A stretch of DNA of 64,000 nucleotides. It comes from Lysinibacillus sp. OF-1. GTDB lineage: Bacteria; Bacillota; Bacilli; Bacillales_A; Planococcaceae. The translations under genes and the position numbers were made by a program. Below, piece after piece: positions 45,714 to 55,028 of the stretch (positions are counted from its first letter, which is position 1; every line of letters begins with the position of its first letter). The notes below the pieces were generated by a model that was not told the origin of the DNA, did not search any database, and worked only from the letters and a program-made list of their open reading frames with translations. The stretch covers positions 2,294,001-2,358,000 of the forward strand of contig NZ_CP102798.1 of the NCBI RefSeq assembly GCF_028356935.1. The letters run 5' to 3'.

Positions 45714-46625
45714 GTGACATGGTATGAAGTCAATGATGATATTGTTATTACATTACCTACAATTTTCGACATGAATGCTAACCTAGGTTATTTAACAAGG
45801 GAAAAAAATGAATGCATGTACGAAATAGAGAACAATATTATGACAAAAGTTATAACAATTGGGAAAATTCAATCCTTAGTACAAATAAGCATAATCAATA
45901 ATAAACAAATGGTGATTCAATTCCTAAATGATTCTAAACCTATTGAAAAGTGGAAGCGGCAAGAAATTGTAACATATATTCATGAATGGTTTGATCTCGA
46001 TAATGATTTAACGTCATTTTATGAAATGGCAAAAGCAGACCCATTACTTAAAATACCTGTCCAAAAATTTTATGGATTACGAGTAATCGGCATTCCCGAC
46101 TTATTTGAAGCTTTATGCTGGGGAGTTTTAGGCCAACAAATTAACTTAGCCTTCGCGTACACCTTAAAGAGGCAATTTGTAGAAAAATTTGGCGATTTCA
46201 TTGAATGGAATGGTAAAAAATATTGGGTGTTCCCTTCATACGAACGAATTGCACAATTAACCCCTGCTGACCTAGCAAATATTAAAATGACGGTGAAAAA
46301 AAGTGAATATATCATTGGCATTGCGAAATTAATGGCAAGTGGAGAATTATCGAGGGAAAAATTAATGGAAATGGACTTTAAAGATGCTGAAAAAAGCTTA
46401 ATGAAAATACGAGGAATCGGCCCTTGGACAGCCAATTATGTTTTAATGCGCTGCCTGAGGTTCCAAACAGCCTTTCCAATCGATGATGTAGGACTTATTA
46501 ATTCGATAAAACTATTACAAAATATGAATCGAAAGCCGACAAAAGATGAAATCATGCAATTATTGATACCTTGGAAAAACTGGGAATCCTACGCAACCTT
46601 TTATTTATGGCGTGTCCTTTACTAA
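45714..46625 (+). CDS. alkA: DNA-3-methyladenine glycosylase II
   Basis: A 303-residue AlkA-type glycosylase that cuts alkylated bases from DNA. The HhH-GPD core is visible: LCWGVLGQQINLAFAYTLKR, then the helix-hairpin-helix LMKIRGIGPWTANYVLMR with catalytic Asp in FPIDDVGL. GTG 45714 follows a GAGGAG site. It belongs with adaA-ogt functionally. Its own upstream flank is the scar of the duplicated block, so it may be expressed apart from the adaA copy. Confidence 0.93.
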   Translation: MTWYEVNDDIVITLPTIFDMNANLGYLTREKNECMYEIENNIMTKVITIGKIQSLVQISIINNKQMVIQFLNDSKPIEKWKRQEIVTYIHEWFDLDNDLTSFYEMAKADPLLKIPVQKFYGLRVIGIPDLFEALCWGVLGQQINLAFAYTLKRQFVEKFGDFIEWNGKKYWVFPSYERIAQLTPADLANIKMTVKKSEYIIGIAKLMASGELSREKLMEMDFKDAEKSLMKIRGIGPWTANYVLMRCLRFQTAFPIDDVGLINSIKLLQNMNRKPTKDEIMQLLIPWKNWESYATFYLWRVLY

Positions 46626-46650
46626 ATAAGTTTAAGATGAGAACAATTAT

Positions 46651-46693
46651 AAAGAGCATGCTTTGAAACAAATGAATCAAAACATGCTCTTTT
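46651..46693. terminator. Bidirectional terminator between alkA and the symporter
   Basis: AAAGAGCATG pairs with CATGCTCTTT, extended by a TTTGA/TCAAA inner stem. It serves convergent genes. Confidence 0.75.
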
Positions 46694-46782
46694 CAACTAT
46701 TCTTTGCGAGCTTTCATCTAATCACAGGCTCTATTATAAATGTAAATCTATCCTACAATTCATCAATAATATCAATGTGTTA

Positions 46783-48270
46783 CTATGGTAAACTCTCCAC
46801 GATTTCCTCGTTGGAAGCCCCATCATGCTTTATGAAAAGTTTTCTTGTAAATGCACTAACTGCTAAACTCACTACAATATTAACGCCTAATGCAAGGAAC
46901 CCAATGTTGATATCTTGTATAAATGTTGGCCAATTCGGGAAAAGGGTACTTAGATTTGCGCCTGTAGCGGCTTGCCAACCTACAATCATAACGCCAACAA
47001 TTATCCCAGCGAACACACCTTGTAACGACAGTGGATTTTTTTTCATGAAACTACAAACAACAGCAGGTGCAAATTGTGTAACTAATCCATATCCCATTAA
47101 GAATAATAGAGTTATAGCACCACCACCACTAAAAGTAAAATAAAGGGCAATTAGGGCAACCAATGGAACCGTATAACGAGCAATAATACCAATTTGTCGA
47201 TCCGTAATTTGAGGACGAAACGGCTTTATTATATTTTTTGCAAAAAGTGTAGCTGCAGACATCAAAATTAATGAGCCTGGAACAATTGCCGTTAACAGCC
47301 CTGCTGCTCCAATAAAGCCTACTATTACTGGGCTAAACGTTTGTGTGGAAATTTTGAATAATGCTAAATCAACATCGCCTCCCGATAAATTCGGGACTTG
47401 TAGAATAGCTGCTGCTCCGGTAAATAGGACAAATAATATAAATAATGCATAGATAGGTAGAATAATCGCATTTCTTCTTAGGGCATTTCCACTTTTAGCT
47501 GAAAAAGTAGCAACAAAGGTGTGGGGCCACATGTAAAATCCTAATGATGTCAGCATCATTGTTGAAACATACCAAGACGCACTTAAACCTGAGTCTGGAA
47601 GCGTTAAGAACCCTGGATTTGTGGCTTCAATAGCTTCCCACATTGGTTGAATACCACCATAATAATGAAATGGTAAGTAGATTCCTAGAAATAAAACAAC
47701 ACCAAGTATAAGGAAGTCTTTAATGACTGCTGTCCAAGCTGAGCCATGAATACCTGAAACCATAACATAGACAATCATCGCAATGGTTCCAATCCAAATC
47801 GTGATTTTGGAGTCAATGGCTCCATAAGAAGCTTCAGAAACAATAATGCCAAGACCTTTCAATTGAATGATTAAATAAGGAATTAAAGCCGCCAAACCGA
47901 CTATTGCTACAACCATTCCAAGCGCTTTACTTTTATATGCCTTCTCAAAAAAATCAGATTGAGAAAGTAAATTATGTTTCTTTCCATAGCTCCATATTTT
48001 TGGCGTTAACCAGTAAGCAATGACATAGTTCAGCATCATGATGTTGTAGAATGCTGCTCCACCTTTTCCATACATCCAACCACTTATCCCTAAAAATGCA
48101 CTTGTAGTATAAATTTCTCCGGCCATTAGCAAGAAAATGAAAATAGAGCCAAAACCCCGACCGCCAACACTCCATTGCTCTAGGCTCATATCCTTCCCTC
48201 TACTCGCCATAATGCCTAAAATTAATGCAATTCCTAAAAACACAGCAATAATACCAATAGATATTGTCAT
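46783..48270 (-). CDS. Sodium:solute symporter (SSS family)
   Basis: A 495-residue membrane transporter with about 13 spans. SSS features include GGRGFGSIFIFLLMAGEIYT near residues 36-55 and the MMLTSLGFYMWPHTFVATFS block near 240-259. It is paired with a DUF3311 protein immediately upstream, an arrangement typical of one branch of the family. In the cluster with an M20 amidohydrolase and a C-S lyase, the substrate may be an N-acyl amino acid or S-conjugate. ATG 48270 has a GAGGTGGAG site. Confidence 0.92.
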   Translation of the reverse strand: MTISIGIIAVFLGIALILGIMASRGKDMSLEQWSVGGRGFGSIFIFLLMAGEIYTTSAFLGISGWMYGKGGAAFYNIMMLNYVIAYWLTPKIWSYGKKHNLLSQSDFFEKAYKSKALGMVVAIVGLAALIPYLIIQLKGLGIIVSEASYGAIDSKITIWIGTIAMIVYVMVSGIHGSAWTAVIKDFLILGVVLFLGIYLPFHYYGGIQPMWEAIEATNPGFLTLPDSGLSASWYVSTMMLTSLGFYMWPHTFVATFSAKSGNALRRNAIILPIYALFILFVLFTGAAAILQVPNLSGGDVDLALFKISTQTFSPVIVGFIGAAGLLTAIVPGSLILMSAATLFAKNIIKPFRPQITDRQIGIIARYTVPLVALIALYFTFSGGGAITLLFLMGYGLVTQFAPAVVCSFMKKNPLSLQGVFAGIIVGVMIVGWQAATGANLSTLFPNWPTFIQDINIGFLALGVNIVVSLAVSAFTRKLFIKHDGASNEEIVESLP

Positions 48271-48271
48271 G

Positions 48272-48478
48272 TTACTCCACCTCTGCTTTTACGTCTGGAT
48301 TTAAGCGATGTACTAAAAGCATGATACCTGTCCCTAATAAAATCCAAAGAACCATCCAAAATAACAAAAGCGGAAGTCCCAAGATATAAGGTTCGGTACT
48401 TTTAATAAAGGGAACTCCCAAAGGCATTCCAAAGTATGCAATGAATGATAGTAAATAACAAAGTCTTTTTCGAGTCAT
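48272..48478 (-). CDS. DUF3311 small membrane protein
   Basis: A 68-residue protein with two membrane spans (about 7-25 and 32-57), typical of DUF3311 proteins next to SSS symporters and probably a small accessory subunit. ATG 48478 follows GAAGGAGAT. One base separates it from the symporter start. Confidence 0.85.
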   Translation of the reverse strand: MTRKRLCYLLSFIAYFGMPLGVPFIKSTEPYILGLPLLLFWMVLWILLGTGIMLLVHRLNPDVKAEVE

Positions 48479-48508
48479 TTTATCTATCTCCTTCTTTTAT
48501 AAGATGGC

Positions 48509-49798
48509 CTATTGTTTTATTAATTGGGCAAATCCATTATCAATAAACAAGCTTTTGACATCCCTTTTGTCAGCCGCAAATACGATTTGATGTTCATTAT
48601 TTAGAAAATCAATGGTGTATTGTACAGTGGAAGCTACACCTAGCTTGAGAGCATCTTCATCTAGATCGAAGAAATCATTATGATGCTCTGCCCCAACCCC
48701 TTTTTCAAGATTTTTTATTCCAACGAAGGCAAATACACCTGGAAAGTATTTTTCATAAAACGCAAAGGATTCTGAGCCCATCCATGCTGGTGAAGAATAT
48801 AACGTATTTACACCTAATGCCTTTTCTACAGCAAGTGATGCTATGTGTGCGCAATCGTTTTGGTTGTAAACAAATAAATCCGATTCAATGGGCTCTGTAA
48901 TAAATTCATATGTGCAACGATGTAGGTCGCAAACTTTTTCTAGGATTCGTTTAAATTCGCTTGCAGCATGTGAACCTTGATCATCATCTAAATATCTGGC
49001 AGTTCCTGAGAATTGTAAGCTTTCTGGAATGATATTTACGGCAGAACCGGAATGAATCATGCCAATAGAATAGGTAATGGTTTTAAAAGGATCTAAAGTA
49101 TTTATTCTCATAGCTTTTAAATTGCTGTAAAAATCTGTAAAGCAATCTAATGGAGCCACCGATAAATCTGGTCTGGAGCCATGTCCACTTTTTCCTTTCA
49201 ATAGCACATTAAAACTAAAGGAAGCAGCCATTCTTGGTCCTGGTTCAACAGATATTTTCCCTGTTGGAATATCAGATTTTAAATGGATGCCCCAAATGCC
49301 GTCAGCCCCTAATTCATATAAGCGTGTTAAAAGATTGTAAATGCCTCCGCCCATTTCTTCTCCTTGCTCAAAAGCAAGAAGTACTTTTCCTTTTACCTTA
49401 TCTTTATGTTGAACCAAAATCTTCGCTGCCCCTAGAAGCATTGCTGTATGTCCATCATGACCACAAGTATGAGCAGCTTGACTAGTACTAGAAACGACTA
49501 TTTTTTTCATTTTTAAATTATTTTCGTTTTCTTTCATCGGAAGTGCGTCTAAATCAGCTCTAAGTATCAATGTTTTCCCTGGTTGTTCCCCATGAATAAA
49601 TCCAATAATTCCACCATTCGGGACGATCTCGTAATCAATGCCCATTTTAGTTAATTCCTCTGTAACTACTTTAATAGTCCGTATTTCCTGTAACCCAATC
49701 TCCGGATGCTTGTGAAGATCTCTTCTTATATTAATGACATAGCCTTCGATTTCTTCTGCAGCCTTTAAAGCATTAAGTTCAAACTCGATTGTTGTCAT
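48509..49798 (-). CDS. M20-family amidohydrolase
   Basis: A 429-residue metallo-amidohydrolase of the M20D (IAA-amino acid hydrolase/hippuricase) group. Metal-binding and catalytic segments are HTCGHDGHTAMLLGAA near residues 108-123, EQGEEMGGG near 144-152 and the final EHHNDFFDLDE with a His ligand. It removes acyl groups from N-acyl amino acids. ATG 49798 fits AGGGGTG better than GTG 49807. It lies 20 bases after the C-S lyase stop. Confidence 0.92.
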   Translation of the reverse strand: MTTIEFELNALKAAEEIEGYVINIRRDLHKHPEIGLQEIRTIKVVTEELTKMGIDYEIVPNGGIIGFIHGEQPGKTLILRADLDALPMKENENNLKMKKIVVSSTSQAAHTCGHDGHTAMLLGAAKILVQHKDKVKGKVLLAFEQGEEMGGGIYNLLTRLYELGADGIWGIHLKSDIPTGKISVEPGPRMAASFSFNVLLKGKSGHGSRPDLSVAPLDCFTDFYSNLKAMRINTLDPFKTITYSIGMIHSGSAVNIIPESLQFSGTARYLDDDQGSHAASEFKRILEKVCDLHRCTYEFITEPIESDLFVYNQNDCAHIASLAVEKALGVNTLYSSPAWMGSESFAFYEKYFPGVFAFVGIKNLEKGVGAEHHNDFFDLDEDALKLGVASTVQYTIDFLNNEHQIVFAADKRDVKSLFIDNGFAQLIKQ

Positions 49799-49827
49799 TT
49801 TATACACCCCTATTTTAATGGATTATT

Positions 49828-51018
49828 CTATTCCAAATCCTGAAATTCAACAGCAATCCGTTCAAGTGCTTGCTTTATAAGTGGTCTTGGCGAAGGGACA
49901 CAAATTCTTTGAAAACCTTCCCCTTCTTTTCCGAACATCCATCCATCTTCTAGAAGAACATTCGCTTTATTATAGATACGATGATGAATCTCTCGATCGG
50001 AAAGACCATATCCATTAAAGTCCATCCACATCACATATGTGCCGTCTGGAATTCTTACTTTAACTGTAGGCATGTTTTCAGCTAAAAAGCTTTTTACAAA
50101 CTCCATTGTGCCGTCAATATATTGCGTAATTTGTTCCAACCATTCATCTCCCTCGTTATAGACGGCTATAAGAGCTGCAATGGTAAACGGTGACGGTAAC
50201 TGCATCCCCATTATGTCATTAAAGGTTTTTCTGCGTTCGGGGTTGGAAATGATGACATTTGTACAATGAAGACCCGCAACATTAAATGTTTTGTTAATGG
50301 CTGTACAAGTGACAATATGATCAGTATTTTCTACAACCTTACAGATTGGTGTAAATCTTTTATTTTTCCTAATTAAGTCACCGTGGATTTCATCTGCCAC
50401 AATGATTACATTATGTTCCTCGCAAATTTTTGAAAGCCTTTTCAATTCTTTATTGGTGAATATATTTCCAGTTGGATTATGTGGATTACAAAGAATAAAC
50501 ATGGTTGTGTTTTTATCCTTTGCTTTCTCTTCAAAATCTACGAAATCAATTGAAAAAGATCCATCTGATTCACATTTCATTGCGTTATTTTGAACAATTC
50601 TACCATTACGCTCTATCGCAGTAGTGAACGGTGGATAAACTGGCCGTTGTATAATGATTCCTTCTCCAGGCTTAGTAAATGCTTGTACAGCTATATTCAA
50701 AGCATGAACCGTTCCAGGACTATATACGATTTCCTCTCTTTTGATCACCCAATCATGCCTTTTTTTAAACCAATGCTGAATGGATTCAAAGTACTCATTC
50801 GGAAAAATAGAATACCCAAAGATTCGATGATCAACCGTTTGATGAAGTGCATCTATCAAAGGCTGCATGACGGGTAAATCCATATCAGCTGTAAATAATG
50901 GAATTGTTTCATAATCATATCTTTCTGTATAACCGATGTCTTTAATTAATTCTTCCCCGTCCCACTTTAACGAATAAGTACGACGTCGACTAATCATTTC
51001 ATCAAAATCATATATCAT
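49828..51018 (-). CDS. PatB/MalY-type PLP C-S lyase
   Basis: A 396-residue fold-type I PLP enzyme. The family phrases are present: FTADMDLPV, FGYSIFPNEY, FILCNPHNPTGN, VADEIHGDL, and the PLP lysine in TAINKTFNVAGL. Members are aminotransferase-like cystathionine/cysteine-S-conjugate beta-lyases. The start is uncertain: ATG 51018 gives the family's usual N-terminus, though other in-frame ATGs go up to 51045. It is the first gene of the cluster and lies opposite a MarR regulator. Confidence 0.9.
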   Translation of the reverse strand: MIYDFDEMISRRRTYSLKWDGEELIKDIGYTERYDYETIPLFTADMDLPVMQPLIDALHQTVDHRIFGYSIFPNEYFESIQHWFKKRHDWVIKREEIVYSPGTVHALNIAVQAFTKPGEGIIIQRPVYPPFTTAIERNGRIVQNNAMKCESDGSFSIDFVDFEEKAKDKNTTMFILCNPHNPTGNIFTNKELKRLSKICEEHNVIIVADEIHGDLIRKNKRFTPICKVVENTDHIVTCTAINKTFNVAGLHCTNVIISNPERRKTFNDIMGMQLPSPFTIAALIAVYNEGDEWLEQITQYIDGTMEFVKSFLAENMPTVKVRIPDGTYVMWMDFNGYGLSDREIHHRIYNKANVLLEDGWMFGKEGEGFQRICVPSPRPLIKQALERIAVEFQDLE

Positions 51019-51152
51019 TCTTTCTCTCATCCCCTTCCTCATCATTGCTCGAAAATACGTTTTTTCCGTACTTGAGCAATTATTTTCATCAGTTTAGCAC
51101 CTTAACTGTAAAATCGTCAATAAGAAAATAGAATTTTCCGAAAATTAAAATT

Positions 51153-51252
51153 GGGATGTTTGATCCCCTTCACAAAAATTGATTGGTTGTTGAAGCTTCA
51201 TGATTAATTGAAGGAAATTATTTATGAATATGTTAAAATAAAGGGATGTTTG
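51153..51252. promoter_or_regulatory. Candidate MarR sites in the divergent promoter
   Basis: GGGATGTTTG occurs twice, at 51153-51162 and 51243-51252. The first copy is also part of a GGGAT-n5-ATCCC palindrome (51153-51167). They lie between the MarR gene and the C-S lyase gene. Confidence 0.35.
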
Positions 51253-51273
51253 TTTACTAAGGGGGAATGATCT

Positions 51274-51741
51274 GTGGAGAAAGAAGAAATCTTTTATGAG
51301 CTAATGGAGACACTTTTTGAAACATCTCGATCCATTAGTACCTATGAAAGTATCCCGAGAAAGTACGGTACGGAAGATGAACTATATATGATAGAGGCTC
51401 ACACACTCAATTTAATAGGTGATAAAATCAAAACAAATACTACTGAAATTGCAGAAATCACACACCGTACAAAAAGTGCAGTTTCTCAAATGATGGATAA
51501 ATTAATAAAAAAAGAATTAGCATTTAAATATAGAAATCCTGACAATTATCGAGAATTAACGATTGAATTGACACCAAAAGGTCAACTGGTATATGAATAT
51601 CATAAAAAACTCGATAAAGAAGAGTTTGGCAATTACTTAAAGGATTTAGAAAGATTCACCATTGAAGATTTTCAGAAAATCATTACACTTCTTAACCTAA
51701 TTAATGAGCGAACAAAAAGTACACTTCATGAAAAAGCCTAA
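51274..51741 (+). CDS. MarR-family regulator
   Basis: A 155-residue winged-helix protein. The recognition region is TTEIAEITHRTKSAVSQMMDKLIKKEL, followed by the wing (YRNPDNYRELTIELTPKG). GTG 51274 has AAGGGGGAA upstream. It is divergent from the C-S lyase gene and probably controls the transporter-hydrolase-lyase cluster in response to its substrate or product. Confidence 0.9.
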   Translation: MEKEEIFYELMETLFETSRSISTYESIPRKYGTEDELYMIEAHTLNLIGDKIKTNTTEIAEITHRTKSAVSQMMDKLIKKELAFKYRNPDNYRELTIELTPKGQLVYEYHKKLDKEEFGNYLKDLERFTIEDFQKIITLLNLINERTKSTLHEKA

Positions 51742-51789
51742 ACCTTTTGTTGCCAAGGTTTGATCAAATTGATACTTTAAAAAAGGAAA

Positions 51790-51853
51790 AGAGCGTGTTT
51801 TGGAAAAAAGATTGATTCAAACACGCTCTAGCTATTCACCACAGCTAGAGCGT
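51790..51853. terminator. Two overlapping hairpins
   Basis: AGAGCGTGTTT (51790-51800) pairs with AAACACGCTCT (51819-51829); ACGCTCTAGCT (51823-51833) pairs with AGCTAGAGCGT (51843-51853). The middle strand is shared, so only one forms at a time. The first follows the MarR gene, the second the dead peptidase gene on the other strand. Confidence 0.7.
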
Positions 51854-52299
51854 CTCATCCAATTTCTGAATTTTGGAGTGGGAAATTAAATAGACATAGC
51901 CTAAAATGTCGATGTTGCCTCTCTTTACACGTACAGCGCAATCTTTGTTCGACGTATAAATATCTATTTCTTTCGATAAAGTTTATTTTCAAGATCAAAA
52001 TGCGACAGGACGGAAAAATTGTCAAGACCGATCCCTTCGTATAAAAAGCTTTTTTCAACTGGATAACCAAAGTTTTTCGAGCATAACCATTTAGCGGACA
52101 TATTGATTGCTCCTGCGCTTGCCCCCATTACAACAGCTGTGCTTTTTTTAATCAAATCCGTCAATTCAGAGTCTATCAAAAACTCATTCTGTTTAAGAGT
52201 ATCTCCACCTAACAAGAAAATAGCTGACGCATTTTGAAGTATGGTTTGGGCATCTTCCTTCTGTACATGATAATTAATTAAATGATAGTCATCGAACAT
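51845..52299 (-). pseudogene. Peptidase E (S51) fragment
   Basis: The minus strand reads FLLGGDT and VVMGASAGAINMSAKW, with the family's nucleophile Ser in GASAGA. It continues to ENKLYRKK and a stop; after a one-base shift it resumes as EIDIYTSNKDCAVRVKRGN and ends at 51845. The N-terminal part is missing. So it is a truncated, frameshifted dipeptidase E. Confidence 0.8.
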
Positions 52300-52415
52300 A
52301 ATACCTGATAGATGTCTATGATTTCATTTTTAAATATAAAATTCAGTTTTTCAGCCTCTTCCAGAAACAGTTGAATCCATTGCTCATCGTACAAACTGAC
52401 TACTAGTTTTCGTAA
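52300..52415 (-). pseudogene. GrpB-family N-terminal fragment
   Basis: Minus strand: RKLVVSLYDEQWIQLFLEEA, then EKLNFIFKNEIIDIYQ, typical of the start of GrpB/YqkA nucleotidyltransferase-like proteins. AGGAGGA lies at the right distance, but the start codon reads TTA. It breaks off into the peptidase E fragment. Confidence 0.65.
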
Positions 52416-52718
52416 AGTATTTCCTCCTAATCATTTCATTAACAAAGCTTTATCTATAATGTTCGTTTTTTACGCAAAAGTAAAAGTGTCCAGCCAGTGG
52501 ATGATTCGCATTTCACCGTTAAAAACACGAACAATTAATTAATTCTCGAATATTAACATACGTTTTTATTCTCTTTACGGATTTTCACCAATAATTACTA
52601 CCAACTATATATCTCACTCTACATACCTTATTGATTAAATAGAGTCAACCAAAACAGCATTGTACGTGTTCACGATTTTAAAGGTTAGCTTAAGAATGAG
52701 TTTTTAAAAAGTGTATAA
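52416..52718. other. Gap without recognisable features
   Basis: About 300 AT-rich bases between two pseudogene fragments. I see no gene, hairpin of note or promoter I can support. Confidence 0.5.
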
Positions 52719-52982
52719 ATGGTTGTTCGATTAGATCGGATTTCCGCGAGCAAATATATAAACTTTGCTGAATATCTGCTTGCTGAACAGACACTTTCTC
52801 TTTATTATTTTACTGGTATTGTTAATTGGGGAATTGCTATTCCTGTTTCAATTGGCTCTATTGTTGGCTCTTTCTTAGGCTTAAAGATTATTCCGTACAT
52901 CCAAACAAGATGGGTTCAAATTATATTACCAATCATTTTTTTGTTCTTAATTGGTCAGGTCGTTTCGGATTTAATAAAATAA
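52719..52982 (+). pseudogene. TauE/SafE-type transporter, C-terminal fragment
   Basis: 87 codons with SASKYINFAEYLLAEQTLS and a long hydrophobic end (NWGIAIPVSIGSIVGSFLG, then WVQIILPIIFLFLIGQVVS), matching the last third of sulfite-exporter TauE/SafE proteins of about 250 residues. The N-terminal two thirds are absent and there is no ribosome site. Confidence 0.65.
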
Positions 52983-53058
52983 ATCACCCTTACTACTAAG
53001 ATACCAAGTGATAACAACATACAGTTTAATAATTTAATATGATTTTAAAAAGGGTATT

Positions 53059-53360
53059 TTAAGAAGCGATTGCTCTTATTGAACAATCGCCTCTTCCCCT
53101 TACCTGTATGTATTGGAAAAATGAAACACTATAATGAATCATCCATTTATCTTGTTTTATTGCCTCAGCAATTTTTTTGATTAATTCTTCAAGTTCTGCT
53201 GATTGATATTCGACATTGGCTTCACTCACCATATTTAAAAATTGTCTATGAAAGCTCGGTGGTGTCAAGGTTATTCCCCAATAGGCGAGACTTTTAAACG
53301 GTCTATTTGTGTTGTGGGCGAATGTTTCAACGTGATGTATTTTTTTACTAAAAACCTTAG
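53059..53360 (-). pseudogene. Unidentified gene fragment
   Basis: The frame stays open from a stop near 53358 down to 53059 and reads as protein (KKIHHVETFAHNTNRPFK, then LAYWGITLTPPSFHRQFLNM) without an ATG or ribosome site. The N-terminus is missing. I do not know the family. Confidence 0.4.
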
Positions 53361-53455
53361 AAAGTTATACACGAAATGATTCCAAACTCGTGAATGTATG
53401 GCATGGTATCACTCCACCCATTTCTATAATAATTTCCTTTATGACCCGCTAATGA

Positions 53456-54895
53456 TTACGTTTCTTGCAAGAGGATCTTTGCAAGACGAAAAATACCTTC
53501 CTCAATTGCTAACTCATCCATTTTAGCAAATCCGAGTACCCATCCTTTTCGATTATTTTCTAAACAATACTTACTAAGTGGATAAACACGTATCCCCTTT
53601 TCGAGTGCTAGGTTCGTCATTGCTTCTTCATCAAACGATTCTTCCGCTTCAAGAAGCATATGCAAGCCCGTTTCAATGCCACTTAGCTTGAAACGTTCCG
53701 CTAGTCCTGACGCTATGATTGCCTTCGTCATAGCTTCATGTCTACGTCGATAGACATTTCTTGCTCTCCTCATGTGACGCATAAAATGACCGTGCTCAAT
53801 AAAATGAGCAAGTGTTAATTGCTCCATAATTGGGAGATGTCGATAAGTTAATTGTTGTACTTGCGCAAGTTGGCGAATGGCATCTTTTGGACCAATGACA
53901 GCCGAAATTCGTATGCCAGGAGCAACCATTTTAGAAAAACTCATCATATATAATGTGTTTTGGGGTTGTTGGCTAAACAAGGTAGGAAGCGGGCCACCCC
54001 GATACCTAAATTCACCATCATAATCATCTTCTACAATCCAAAATTGATCTTTCACAGATTTTTGCAGCAATTGTTGTCGGCGTGGCTCAGACATAATGAC
54101 ACCAACTGCACATTGGTGAGAAGGTGTAACAAAAACGAGCTTGGTTTGTGGATGAATAGAATCCACTTGTATTCCGTACTCGTCAACAGGCACAGCAATA
54201 ACATTCATGCGCCGATATTTCATGGTCATCCAGGCAGCAGGAAATCCAGGATCTTCAACAGAAACTGTTTCTCCTTCCTTTAAAAGAGCTTGGGCAATCA
54301 GATCGATGCTATGCTGTGCGCCAGAGGTTAAGATGATTTGGTCAATATCTACATGTACACCTCTTTCAAATGTCAGGTAACGTTGAATCTGTTCACGTAG
54401 CGGTGTAAAACCGTAGGCATCGCCATAACCCCAATTGGTCAGGTCTGTTTCTGCTGAAGCCTGTAAAAAAGATTGTCTCCATTTTTTTCGGAAATGCTCG
54501 TCCAAATACGGCTCATGGGGGCAAAAATCGATTGCAACGTTTTGATTTGCTTTACCTCTAAACCAACTGTTTAACTCATCAACTGCCGAGTTTAATAAAG
54601 GTAATACTGGCGTAGATGGTCCCTGAAGAATGACCTCTTCTGACGAGTTCTTTTTATATCCCCATTCACTTACCCTTGTTCCACCACGCCAATTTGTCAC
54701 GGTATATCCACGACTAAATAATTCCTCATAAACAATTTGTATAGTTGAGCGTGAAACACCTACTAATAAGGCGAGTTCTCGGGATGGAGGAAGCAACTCC
54801 CCTGGTGGCCATTTTCCTGTTGTAATATGATGAATAGCTTGGTCAAGTAACTGCTGCCATATAGGATTTTTATCGTCTCGGTTAACTTTTAACAT
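53456..54895 (-). CDS. MocR-type regulator (GntR domain fused to aminotransferase domain)
   Basis: A 479-residue fusion. The N-terminal winged helix includes LPPSRELALLVGVSRSTIQI near residues 39-58. The aminotransferase-like domain (about 115-475) has NWGYGDAYGFTPLREQI, LTSGAQHSIDL, VEDDYDGEFRY and the PLP lysine in MMSFSKMVAPGIRI. MocR proteins sense PLP or amines and often control vitamin B6 or GABA genes. ATG 54895 has GGAAGTGA upstream. It lies downstream of a HemL paralogue and an FMN-binding protein on the same strand. Confidence 0.92.
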   Translation of the reverse strand: MLKVNRDDKNPIWQQLLDQAIHHITTGKWPPGELLPPSRELALLVGVSRSTIQIVYEELFSRGYTVTNWRGGTRVSEWGYKKNSSEEVILQGPSTPVLPLLNSAVDELNSWFRGKANQNVAIDFCPHEPYLDEHFRKKWRQSFLQASAETDLTNWGYGDAYGFTPLREQIQRYLTFERGVHVDIDQIILTSGAQHSIDLIAQALLKEGETVSVEDPGFPAAWMTMKYRRMNVIAVPVDEYGIQVDSIHPQTKLVFVTPSHQCAVGVIMSEPRRQQLLQKSVKDQFWIVEDDYDGEFRYRGGPLPTLFSQQPQNTLYMMSFSKMVAPGIRISAVIGPKDAIRQLAQVQQLTYRHLPIMEQLTLAHFIEHGHFMRHMRRARNVYRRRHEAMTKAIIASGLAERFKLSGIETGLHMLLEAEESFDEEAMTNLALEKGIRVYPLSKYCLENNRKGWVLGFAKMDELAIEEGIFRLAKILLQET

Positions 54896-55028
54896 TCAAT
54901 TCACTTCCAATTAGAATAAAGATTGTTAAATTAAGTGAAAATTAATAGTTTCGTACAATCAATCATTATTATACTATCAAATCGATAATTTTATAGGAAT
55001 AGGATGGTTTTAGTATACTTTGCTTCAT

